Program-made: the position numbers and the translations under genes | Shown: piece after piece, positions 1-12,100 of the stretch | Layout of the letters: the number at the start of each line of letters is the position of its first letter | Position numbering within the stretch: the stretch's first letter is position 1 | The notes under the pieces: generated by a model | The model's database searches: none | Told to the model about the DNA's origin: nothing | The model's input: only the letters and a program-made list of their open reading frames with translations | NCBI GenBank assembly: GCA_020086605.1 | Contig: JACBWW010000004.1 | Span: forward strand, 14,916,932 to 14,980,931 | DNA: 64,000 nt | Source: Lanius collurio | Lineage: Eukaryota; Chordata; Aves; Passeriformes; Laniidae | Direction: 5' to 3'

Positions 1-3000
1 TTAAAAGAATTTTAATACATACAATGCTCCCTTTTTGTCTAAATTATGTGGTGCTAAGACAGCGCAAGCATTTCAGAAACAGACAATCGCACCAAAGAAG
101 AAAAAAAAGAACTTGAAATTTTAGTTATTGTTCTGAACAAAACTGTTTCATCTCACAAATATGGAGTCTTAGAGCATCTCAATGATTTTGTTCTTCTATT
201 TTGCAATAATTGAAAACTCTAATGTGAGCAAGGGTTTAGTCCATAGTAATTAGGTCAGATGAGACTTGGAAAAAATGGAAAGCCTCCTGGAACTATGCCC
301 ACTGTGTCTATTTCACCTAAAATTAATATGACTTTGCTCCAACAAGTTAATGAGGATTTCAGCTATTATTTCATTATGAACAAACTCATTCTTTTTAATT
401 ATATATGATTAGATTAAAAGCTCCCCCAAATGATCTATAATTATTATTAAATTATTAATATGACAAATACTTTTGAAATGTTTTCGGCAAGCTAAAATTA
501 CTGGGTTTTCATCGAGAATTTTTCTAAGTTTTTAATGGTGATATTTCTTTCTGTTTTTGCCAAAACCTCAAATAAGGTGAATATTTGCTGTGTTAAAAGG
601 ACTACATATCTGCAGTCACTTAACAAACAGTACCAGCAACTCAGCCCCCACGGAATACAGAGATGTATATGTGCAAATGTACTGTCCAATGGACACTGTC
701 ACAAGCTGGCAGGCAATGAGAGTGCCAAAGTCAGGAAAGAAGCCATGAATCGTGATCTGCAATTCCTTCTCCAAGCACAAACACAAGTAAGCCTGGCAAA
801 TCATTAAACACCTTTTGAAGGTCACTGCTTTAAATGTCACCCAATTATTCTATTAATATGGGTTTATTTATATGATTGCTTCCTTTGTGGTATTCAAAAC
901 TAGCCTAGATTGAACACTACAATTTATACAGTAGTTGAATGTACAGTATTAGCATTGAATGACCTATGAATATGACATTTTTTAATGGAACTAATTCTCA
1001 AAACACAATCAAACTTCAGAGCTGCTAGAAATGTTACAGTAGCTCCTACAAAAAGGGAAAAGCAGTGTTATGTTTAAGGTTTCAATTGTATCCTTTTTTT
1101 TGTTTTTGAGAAATCTGTAAAATGAAAGGGTTTCCCCTTTCATGGGATAACAATCTGACCTCCTGTGACCATCCAAACTCCTGTTCTTCACTGCAATATT
1201 TCACATCAGAGGAGGCATTAAAGACTTTTTGTTCCTTGTGTCAAATCAAAACTTCTGTATTGTATTCTGAGCTCTTGTTCCTTAGGCTAAATTGCTTTAA
1301 TCCCATGCTTCAATTGCAAAAAGAAAGTTAGCTCAAAACTCAATATGAGAATTGACATTAGTAGAAAAGATATTTTGCTGTGAAAATGGATAGTCTGAAT
1401 CAGCTGACATTCCTTAAGTGCTCTGAGATGTTCAAATGAAAGTTGCCAGCACTAATGCCAAATATGGGCTGTAGTATAATTAATGCCATATAACAAAAAT
1501 TGCTGTTTCAAGAAAGAGATTTTGCTGTTTTTACAGTTAAGCTACTACTACAATTGGCTAAGAGAGAGAATGGTATAACAAATGGATCAAGGAATTACTA
1601 GAAAATAATTCCACTGAGAGGTTTAAGTGACATCTTTTACCATAAGAGATCCACCTACACGCAATTTCTAAATATTTATAATAACACCGGTAGGAAATTA
1701 GTGCTATGTAAATCCCTGCAGAATACTTATTTTGCAGGAAATTATTCTATTCAAATAAGAAATTCTAATTTACTTATGTGAATATATGAAAACTAAAGCA
1801 TTAATTATTCATACAAATAAAATGAGAAAATTAATATAGGCTGTATATTACAGTTCCAATACAATATAACCTGATCCCCTCCTCCATGGATATGCAACCT
1901 GCTGTTTTTGCAACTGTGCAAAACTGCCATACAAAAGTTGGATATTTTCAATATCTGAACATTTTCTCAACAATGCAGGATTTGGATGCAAGGTTTCAAG
2001 AGTCCAAGCCTGTTAACTCATTTTTTGGGTACTAATGTACAAGACCAAGCTGCTACCCTTTCTTCTGGTTCTCATCTTATCCTGCTACTTCGAGATTTCT
2101 TTGAAAATCTTGACCTTAAACATGTCACTTTACAAGAAATTGAGATTTGCAATATTACCAAAACTTGAGATTTTACCATTGCCTTCAGCAGCATTTCTTG
2201 TTGAGCTGAAGCATCTGGTAGGTCTGTAATTTCATGTGAATTTTCAAGTTTAAAAGAAACAAAAAAGAACTTCAGGGATAAGTTTCTACAGAGAAGAGGA
2301 AGAGACCAAAAAACCTCTCATGTATTTAAAAGCAGGTAAAATGCACACGAAAGCACTTTCCCTTCACAACGGAAAGCCAAGAATACTCCTTAACCCCTGC
2401 ACCAATTCTCAGTGGCTTATAGCTCAATAGACTGCAGTGAGACAAGCAACTCAGACAATGGCCTTAGACCCCATGGTAGCTTCATTAAGCAGCACTCCAC
2501 ATCATCAGTGACTATTTAGAAGGAAAAGGAATCCCCATCAAGATTTTATAAACATGCTGATTGGTTTCTTATGACCCTGCAAGGGTTAGAAACAATGCTC
2601 TGAAAAAAAACATTTTCTCCTACATTTATTGTTTTTATCTCTGAGCAGATTCAGAACAAAGTTACTAATGATGCCCTAAAAACAGAGCCCTTTGCCAAAC
2701 TGTCCATGGCTCAAGTCCCTGCAATATCAGCTGTGTTTTAAAGATCTGTCTCCCGTGGCAGCTGTGCAGCAAGTCTGCATGTGAGACCACATTTTCTGAG
2801 TGATGGTTCTGTACTCCCATTAAGCCACACGGAAGGAAAAGAGGACTGAAGCAATGGCTCAGGAATACCATGTTCCATGAAGACTTCCATCACTCACAAC
2901 TGATTGATTACCTCCTGCTGTCCCACCTATATGTTATTTCCAGAACATTTACATTTGCTCTTTTAACAGGGAGAACTACAGTTTCACTAGGAGTGACTCA

Positions 3001-6000
3001 GGTGTACATTCATCATTGGAGCTGTTATTGTCTTAAATGGTTGATGGCTAAGTCCTGCCTGGTTCTGTTACAGCAGGTGCCCTCAGCTGGAAAGGTCACC
3101 AACAGCAGTGACTGCAATGAGAAGACATCACTGTACAGACCTGTGATTCCCTCTTGAATCTGCAAATGCTGGCCAACACTGCTACCATGAGTGATGGTCC
3201 ATCACAGCTCTGCTGCCTCCGCTCTGCTGCCTCCCATCTGCTACAAACACTATATAGCAGTATTAGCATGAAGCTCCCTCAGCACTCAGAAAAATGTTTT
3301 CCAATTTATTTTTTTTTATACCAGATAGTTTAGTTTAAAACTAAATTCTTTCCGGTGGATAGATGTATATTTTCACAAAGATTAGTAGTAACAGCAGGTT
3401 TCCTTTTCTAGATTGGGTTTGTCATCCAAATAGCAGTGTTGTTTAAGCTGGCTCCAGTACCTTCTGCCTTTCCTCTTGTCCCTGAATTATCCTTCAGGTA
3501 ATGGTGGTAAAATCATTTATGTAATCATGTTGCAAGGAAGCAGGAAGTCTGATGCAGCTAAATGGCTGTACAAACACATATGCAGAACCAGCACAGGGCC
3601 AGGAGCACATAGAAGATTAATAACTTCTCAAGGCAGAACTATGGCTGAAAAGCAGTTCATTAGACTGCCCTCTTCCTTGAAAGGTTGCAGTCTGGAAGCC
3701 ACAGGGTACATATTAATACAATGCCTTCTATCATGGCATGGTCAAAATCTCAGGGAAAAACATCCAGTTGCACTTTTTGACCTTCAGACATATGCATCCA
3801 TAAAATTGACGCTTGAGACAACACAGAAAACAATATGCATGATTTAAACACTTCTTGTTATTCACTGTGTGCTGCCTGATTAGTAAGAAAAAAGGAGGGA
3901 GAAAGAGAGAGCAAAAAAAAAGAAATGATCTTACTAGCATTTATTCTGTTTTGTTTGGAGGGAATTAAAATTATTTTACCCTTTGCACTGGGGATTTCAT
4001 CTCAGGCAGCCATATATTTTGACCTGCATTAAAATATTAATGTGTTCTTAACAATTTAAGACCAGAATTGTGGTCCCTCTGTAAATACAGAGGGACCCAC
4101 TCTGCTGTGGTGCTGTGTGTTGAGTAAGTCTCCAAGTAGCTGAGCTGTTAATTTTTTTGGTTTTGCATATCTTGCCTCTATTAAACCAATTTTTTCAATC
4201 CTGCTGAACAGTCACCTGCTGCCTGCACTCTGAAGTTTCTTGCTTGCCTTGGGTGGTGATCCCTCTGCCGCACTTTGCTCACAGCATTTCTGACAGTGGT
4301 TCTAACACATTTCCTTTTGTGGTATTTTTACTTGCTTCTAGAAATACATCTGAAATCACTGGATGAACATTTTCCTGCTTTCTGCTGAGTTCCCTCCAGC
4401 CCTCTTGTACTACTCACAGATGAAAAGGACCTTATTGGAAAAACCTTATAAAATTGAATAAACACAAAACACTCCCTCTGACCTAACCTGTGAATTTTAA
4501 AAGACACAGAGCTACCTGCTATGACATTTTCTTTGAAATGCACTTTCAATCAGGCCATGAAAAGAAATATATATTTGTACCAGTGCATTTGAGAGAGTTC
4601 ATTTTTTTGGAGCCAGAAACATTTCAGTACAAATAAACAGAGCTAAATTAAATTAAAACTAGTCTAACAGGGTGACATTACCCTGAGAAAAGCAGGCACA
4701 AAAATACGAAGGCAAACTTTTCCTCATTTTCTAAATTCTTATAGAGCTTGTTACACCACCAAAGACTTTAGAAAAATTTCACCATGACCAGAAAGAAAAA
4801 CAAAACAAAGAAATTTTCATTTGAGTTCTTGAAACTCAACCACTCACACAAATATCTGGATACTAAGAAGATCGTGAATCACAAAAGGAAGCTATACTGC
4901 TATACTGTTATAGAAGTGATAAGTGTCTAAAATTGTTGCCAACCCTCATTGGTCCTTAAATGGACAAAATTCACTGTATTCCCACAGAAAATGCTGAAAC
5001 TCAATAGCCAAGTACAAGCAATGTAACTAGCATTATTTTAGTCTCTGAAGGAGTTCAAGGTTTATGTAAGGATTGCTTTATAAAGGAGACATAACCATCA
5101 CTATCTCACACAAACAGCCCAGTATTTAAATCTTTTACTTGCCAGAATAAGGCTTCTCTCAGTATTTAAAACACATTCATTAATCTATCCCTGTTTTCTA
5201 AGAATGTATTTACTCACAGATTTTCACATATTACACATACAGTTCACTTCACACATAAATATGTGATTTTCTAGAAATTCAGTCCTAGTACAAACTGATG
5301 CCTCTCTTCTGCTGATCTCCCTGTTCTTGACTTTCTTGCCTCAGCTCTATTTATGATTCATTGCTACAAACTCATTGGTATCCTCTCATAAAAATTTCCT
5401 AGTGTATACGATTAGACCTTTTTCAAGGAGTTCACCCCGTAATGTTGTTGAACTTTACCAAAGTCTAGCTCAGGTGTAACTGATCCATCAGTGAAGTTGC
5501 TGTTCTACCATCCCATGTGTACCCCTTGCAAGAATACAACTTGATAAAATTTTCATTAGTCTAATCTTTCAATGCCCAGTGCCAAACACTATGTCATTCC
5601 TCTCCTTTACATACCTTTGGACAACTTCAAACTAAGCCTTTCCCTACATGACCTGTCCACCTGTACATTCACTCAATAATGCATATGAAAGTGAGGGGTC
5701 TTCTGATCATGGTTTATCACTTTTAATTTCTAGAGAATGTAAATTTCCATCAAGTGATGCATAAAATGCATGTTAATCAAATTCCACATCTATAGAGGCC
5801 TGAATGTACCTACCTCATGAATATGCAGGCAGCTCTGGGTTTTGTGTAAGACACAAGCATATTTCTTATCTGATAGGGAGTGCAGTTATGTGTTTATTTT
5901 CTTCCTCCTTGTTCTTTTTTGCGTAAAGCAGATGAGTTTCAGTGTTTGCCAGAGAAGACATATTTTTTCCAAGGTACAACAGCAGCCCAGTGTTAGATGA

Positions 6001-8660
6001 TAAAACTTTGCCTGCCATCCATATAATGCAACTGCAGTTTGAGAGTTCTGGATTTCATGTTTTTGTGTTGCACAAGCATAAAGCTGAAATCACAGGCAGG
6101 GTGATAAATGTTAACAATTTATTCAGTGTTTGAAAACACTGAGAATCAGCTCTCTCCCTTGCTCTGCTTTCACTCAGAAGTTTAACACCAGCAATGGCTA
6201 TCAGATCCCCTTGTCTGACCTTCTGTGTAATACATGCCCTAAAATTTTATCATCACCTGTGTATTGAGCTGGTATTTTTTTTCTTTCTACTAAAATATAT
6301 CTTCTAAAAATATGTTTTTTATTGCTCTGCCTCCATTTAGAAGCTTCAAAAAATAAGGACTCCATATCCCTTAATATTTGTTCCAGTGGTTAATCAATCT
6401 CACTCTTAGAAATGAGGCATTGATTCTTAATTTTAATTTCTTTGTATGAAAAATACAGCTATTAATTTGTGTGTCTTTCCCTACTAGATTAATGAGGACA
6501 TTAGTATTTTGACTTTTGAAAGTAGTGATGTCTTGCAATCAAGTCTCTTCTCAGTCTATTTTTGGTTCAGCTAAACAGACCTTGCTCTTCAGGTTCTGTA
6601 AAGAATTTGCCGTTTCTTGTGGTAGAGATTTATCTTCTGCATTGTTTAAACTACGGAATTAGTCCTTTAAAAACAGTATTCTTGTAACATGCTAGTGATA
6701 CAAGACAGCATGTGTCCTGGTACCTCAGCAACAGATGTATTCCAAATTAAAGCCTGTACAAATGCCGTATTTACATCCACAATTATGTTCATTCTCCACA
6801 GACCTGAAAGAGCAGAGGTTGCAGTTCTAGGAGTAATTCTTCAGTTATAAACACGAACACATTTGTACTGTACCATGCATTCATTACGTAAATCAAACCT
6901 GACCGTAGACAGAGAGTGAAGGACAAAAGAATTAAGTATCTTTTCCAAGAGTCAAACCTATGGAGGAATAGGCTTAGGACAGCATGGCATCCAATAATGT
7001 AAGCTGCCTGCCTTTCCCAGACCCCATCTGCTCCTTCAGTAAATTCTTTACATGCACTTAGTCACACAAAAGATTCTGAAATCTGAAGGGCTCTTCTGGT
7101 ATTTAACATCCCTTGACCCGGTACAAAAAGGGCCATATTTCCATGAAATTTGCTAGGTATAATTTAGACAATTTGCAAGAAGAATAATTCAAATCATTAT
7201 TTATGATCTGTGTGAGGAAATCCTGCCTGTAACAGAAACTCTGACTGAAACCAAATTACTTTTGGTTCTTAGATTTCTGCAAAAGGCTTACCCTGTCCAT
7301 GAGCTTTAAAAGCAGCTGTTAGTGAATTTCTGCTGTCTTCCACACTTTCTATATTTTTCAGCAGCAACCTGAGAGTCCCCTATTTAGATAAAGGTGACAC
7401 TCACATTGGTGCACTATTGGCATGGCATATAACCCAGCTGTCCAAAAATGTGTTCAACTAATAATCAGCATAGAAATGTTTCTTATTAGATCAGTATTTC
7501 TTTTCACCATAAAAGAAAATCCTCACTTACAAGATTTTTTTTTGATTTTTTTTTTCTTTTTTGATTTTGTTGGTTGAAGCCTAACTCTGTGGCTAAAAAG
7601 AGAGCACAAAATATAATTCCTATAAAGACCTAAGCCAATAAAGTGGTTTGGATTTGATCTGCCCTGGCCCAAAGAAATTCCATAATGGATAACTAACAAA
7701 AGACTTGTGACAGCAAACCTGACCTTAGGTCTCATCTCTGCATGTCACATTTTGCTAAGGAGGCTAGGAGACACTTTTGCTTATCTGTCATTGTCTTTAA
7801 TCATGGGCCTTGATCCTTGACAGAGAGTGCTCAAATGAACCCTAATGCTATACTGGAGCTCATACAAGATACACTTTTAGCTTTGAGTCCTGTCCTTTGG
7901 TACTGTCCTCTGCCAAATTCAGAGTCCAAAGACTGGTCATATGGTAAAAACCATTTTGCTCTGATGCTTTTGGACAGGTGAATAGCTCAGTTTCTTTCTA
8001 CAGCAATCACAGTATTTTTTTCTCCTTTTTCAAACTTTTTACTATTTAAGCATGTCTAGTTTCACTGGCTTTGCATTATACAGTGCTACTATCATCAAAA
8101 GGAAGAGTTGTAAAATAAGTCTTCATCTCACTAGGTGAATTTATTGCTGTCATAAAAATAAAGGCCCCCAAGGTTCATTGCATCCAATGTACTGAAGACA
8201 CAGAGTGCAAGCTTGGGGAATTTACTGTAGTACACCACTGTGTCATTGTACCTACCTGAAAACTTGGCTCAGCTGACATCTGAAAGCATTATTAAAGAAA
8301 ATGCAACCTAAGGGGAAAGAACCAGGGATGTTTGATTTGTCAGAAGAAAAATGTACATTATTATGCAGTCAGAAAGCAAGTTATAAGGCTGAGTGAAGAT
8401 GTTAGCTGAGCTTTATTAATGCTTTCATAAATAATTTGCTGAAACAGAGCCCTTTTACAAACTGCGTACTTATTTCTCTGGTTTGGGAGTTTGCCCCTTA
8501 TGGGAAGCAATACCATTTGAGCAGGAACTTGAAAATGGTTTCAAAGCTATTTTTTAAAGGTGGTTATCCCGAAACTTTCAGGAAATAATGTTTTGTCCAG
8601 TAAATCCAAGATAGGCCAACAGGAAACCTCAGATTGCCTATAGCAAGAGAAGGAGCTGGA
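1..8660. other. Unique non-coding sequence, no gene recognised
   Basis: AT-rich single-copy-looking DNA. The open frames here are short, mostly overlap frames on the other strand and match no family I know. The 123-codon frame at 3476-3847 (plus) is the longest and shows no domain, signal peptide or convincing splice context. Small structures inside are a 9-bp-arm hairpin at 1122-1143, two tandem copies of a 14-mer (gctctgctgcctcc) at 3207-3234, and a 12-bp-arm hairpin at 4072-4097. I see no repeat family, RNA gene or promoter that I could defend. Confidence 0.6.
4072..4097. repeat. Perfect 12-bp inverted repeat, 2-nt loop
   Basis: The left arm is 4072-4083 (ggtccctctgta) and the right arm 4086-4097 (tacagagggacc), separated by aa. 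All 12 base pairs match. It is a short hairpin with no T-run after it and no known function. It belongs with the longer perfect hairpins near 52.9 and 53.3 kb. Confidence 0.9.
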
Positions 8661-8671
8661 GAGTAGACTGT

Positions 8672-9165
8672 GTTCAGGAAACCTCCCTGTCTGACCATCT
8701 GGGAGCCACTCTGGCAGTCACACTCACACCACTAGAGCTGGGACTAAAACCCCAGCAACAGCCACAACACCCCACACTCACACAGTGAGTGAGATCAGCT
8801 TTCCTTACAGGCTCGACCTTAGGTTTCCAGAGCAGAGTCTCAGATATCTCAGTCCTTAAAATAACTTAATCATGGCACAACCACAAAATGACAGCTCAAG
8901 CTGGGTACTGAGGAGGAGGGACCCCAAACAAAGGCAACCCTGGCTTTTTATACCCTCACAGTTTATGCACACCAAAGTCCGGGGTCATCAGCTCCAGGGG
9001 GCATCCGGTCACCTGGCTGGGCCACAGGTCCTTGGCCTTTTGTTATGCACAGGGTCAGCACCAGTCCATGGCCCCTTGCCTCGGGCTCCCACCACCCAGA
9101 GCTCAACCTGCAGCTCCCACTGCAGCTGCACACTGAGCTACTGCACTAAATTGATTCCTCAACAG
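8672..9165 (-). mobile_element. LTR-like segment of an endogenous retrovirus (probable solo LTR)
   Basis: Read on the minus strand, a GC-richer block with promoter-like organisation stands out from AT-rich flanks. Upstream sequence full of CAGCTG/GCAG motifs leads to a TATAAAA box (plus 8946-8952), then an R/U5-like stretch beginning about 20 bases further with a ggggtccctcctcc-type segment that avian retroviral LTRs often show. No gag, pol or env homology is visible next to it, so a solo LTR or decayed fragment is likely. The borders are estimates; I could not find a clean TG...CA pair with a target-site duplication. The family is not assigned. It could instead be a host promoter, but there is no CpG island or first exon. 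Confidence 0.45.
8946..8952 (-). promoter_or_regulatory. TATA box of the LTR-like segment
   Basis: TATAAAA on the minus strand, preceded by a GC-rich region and followed by the presumed R region. It would drive transcription toward lower coordinates. Confidence 0.4.
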
Positions 9166-12100
9166 CCTGCATCAGATGAGGGAGTAGAAAGTGGTAAAAA
9201 GCTTTAGGATATTCAGCAAACAGTCTGTACTGGACATGTTGCAAGACTGGACATGCCTGCTGAGTATAACATGTTTGTTTGCAAGCAACACTGTCCTGGT
9301 TGCTCTGTGGATAATGCAGGTCACTGGAGGACCAAACAGAAGACAAGTATGCAAACTGCTGTACAGCCCCAGAAAAAATTCCAGCTCTGAAGATACTACA
9401 GCCTGAAGAAAATGGGAAGGAACTTTAGGGAAATAGAAGAAAACGGGGTAAAGTGAATCCCCATGGTTGTACAAGAAGCCAGTGGTAGAACTCATGAAAA
9501 AGAAAAAAAAAAATAAAAGGCAAATCAAATCAACCTGCCAGTTGCCTGTACAACAAAATACTATCTTCTAGATCAGCAACAGTGTCATCTGAAGGACAAA
9601 TCCCTAGTTTAAAGATTCACCCCACCCAATTTAAAGACCTACTTCTGAAAGAGTTGGCTACATATGTCTTTATGAAGAAGAGACAATTATCAACAGAACA
9701 TCTCCTAGGGGTTTTGTGTGTGTCTTTGTCTAGGAGGAATGACAACATAGATGTCTGCAGCATTTTGAAAATGCAAGTAGAGACCTATGCAGCACAATGG
9801 GGACAGTCATTACTGGAAACCTTTGATTTAATTTGTGGTTGAACATGAAGAAAAACCACGGCTGATTCTAGAATTTTAAAAAGGCAGAGAGAAAATAAAG
9901 TAAAAACAAAGTATTCTGCTGACAGCAATTGAAACCACGCAAGCTGTCCAGAGAAGAGTTCTAATTGTCAATGGTTTCATGTGATTATGTATACTATCAA
10001 CAAAGAAAAATTAAGGATTTTCACTGATATTCTGGGGAAAATTCCACAGTGATCCTAATGTAAACACAGAACTACTGTATATTTTCAAAATAAACATACA
10101 ACTCAGACACATGAGAACACAGCTTTAAAAGCCTATGTGTTCTAGATGTTTCTGGCATGAGAGACTGCTGGGATAGAGACTGGGAGTTGACTTTGCCCAT
10201 TGTTGCAAACTTGTTGCAGAAACAAAGCCTAGGCAGAGATACAATTGTAGAATATCCAGTGTATATATGATGGAATACTTTCTTTTTTTTAATATATTCT
10301 CTTCCAGAGTGTTGGAATATGTATTAAAAATTTACATCTCTATTTTTAAAATTAGACAATTTACAACTCTGATCACATGGATTTATTTGTTCTCAAGACA
10401 ACTTTCTCCTATTTTCTCCCCCTCTGTCCGTTTCTAGACAAGGAAGCATTCTAATAAAGATTTCTATATTATTCCATAACTTAAAGCCTATTTTCAAATA
10501 AAACAAACAGAAATATTCAAATAGAGACCAAAATTCATAGATTCTTTATGCTAAGACAGCCAATATATGAAAAACATAGCTGGAATCATGCTACAGAGGT
10601 GAACTTCTGCAGAAAGCATGTGTGAGTGATATTACTCAATAGAAGGACTACATTATGTCTTTCCATCATTCCTTAGCTGTAAAAGATGATCCCAGCTGTC
10701 ATATGAAAGTCTCACAGCCATAGCAGAATAGCTTTGCCCATCTGCTGCAAAAAGTCTATGTGTTTCCAGAGACAAAGAAGCTGTGAACATGTGAAGATTG
10801 TTCAGCCTCTCACTGAAGCTGAGGAATGGGCCAGAAGCCCAAGAAATTCTCATGGGAGCTGTGACAGGTCTGGACACTTGGTCATCTCTTCCCAGAGCAG
10901 AAATTAACTAGTCATTTCAAGCAGACATGGATGATAAACCACTCAAAAAGCTTCACTTGTTAAACCTATGTCTTCACAAAGTCACTTTAATTTGGTATGA
11001 AAGTAACTACTGAAGAAGTAGCCTTGTAACACCCAGAGAGAAATTCAAAGTATGTGTTGTCAGCTGAATTTTTGTTGCTACTTTGGTGATAAATCAGAGG
11101 GAGCCTGTATCAATTCAGCTGAATATGCCACAAACCAGCAGGACTGAGAAATTTGTGCTCTCATGCTGCAGATGAGACATCCAATTTTGTGCTTTCCCTC
11201 CCCTGCATTTGGTCAGGACAAAGACTTCTCAGACTAGGGTTTGCAGTCTGGAGTGCTATAAAAATGAGGTATAATGAATACCACAAAAAAAGCATGAGAG
11301 AACAGAAAGGCAGCAATCTAAATTTTTTCAGCATTAGTCAGTAAAAAGCAGTGATCATCTTTAGTGGCTAGAAAAAGGATATTGGAGCACCTGTCATGGG
11401 TAAGTTGTGAAGACTTTTTCTATTAAAAATCTGTTCTTCAAAGAACTCCAAAATCTGCATGCTTTCTTAAGATGCACCTACATTAGTGCTTCAGCTTCAG
11501 CTCAGGCATAGCTTTGATTCAGCTCTGCCACCTTCCTGCCATCTGTGACCATTTGCCTGTCACTGATCTCAGTTTCTGAGTGGTTTTGGTGCTTGCATGC
11601 TAAATTCCTGTCAAAGAAAATCAAATGAACAGCTGTGCTCCACATGTGCTTCATCATTTAATTGGGCACACAGAGCTGTGAATCAACATATAGGCCAAAT
11701 TACTGCAAGTTTTCCCTCAGGGTTACATAGCACCCATCTACCACTGAAAAACTCTTGAACCCTTAAAAGATCCTGTGACAATCTGGACCTAGTTCAGTGC
11801 TTCCATCTGGCATCACCTGCCAGAACTCCACTGACTATTCCAACTGATCTATCAGCTCTTCTTGAAGATGAAGACACATTTGACAACTTTGCCTAGCTCT
11901 TACCTGGTCTATATTTTGCTGCCATACCTCTCTCTGAATCTTTATTTTACACCTCTTCTTCCCCCTCCCCTTCTTTTTTTAATTTTCTCAGCTATTTGTC
12001 ACCTAGTCCTTTCTCCCAGCAGAAAATCAAAAATGTTGCAATTTAACAAACAAAGGAAATACAATTACCCACAAAATTTGCTTGAAGACTGAGAAGATTT

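Noticed and set aside
616..786. Plus-strand open segment between tatctgcag and CAA|GTAAGC, exactly 57 codons
   Set aside because: The acceptor has almost no pyrimidine tract, and two minus-strand frames are equally open over the same bases, so it is most likely a chance exon-like segment.
3476..3847. 123-codon plus-strand ORF
   Set aside because: Length is close to the chance maximum for a window of this size. No domain, no splice or polyadenylation context, and composition like the surroundings.
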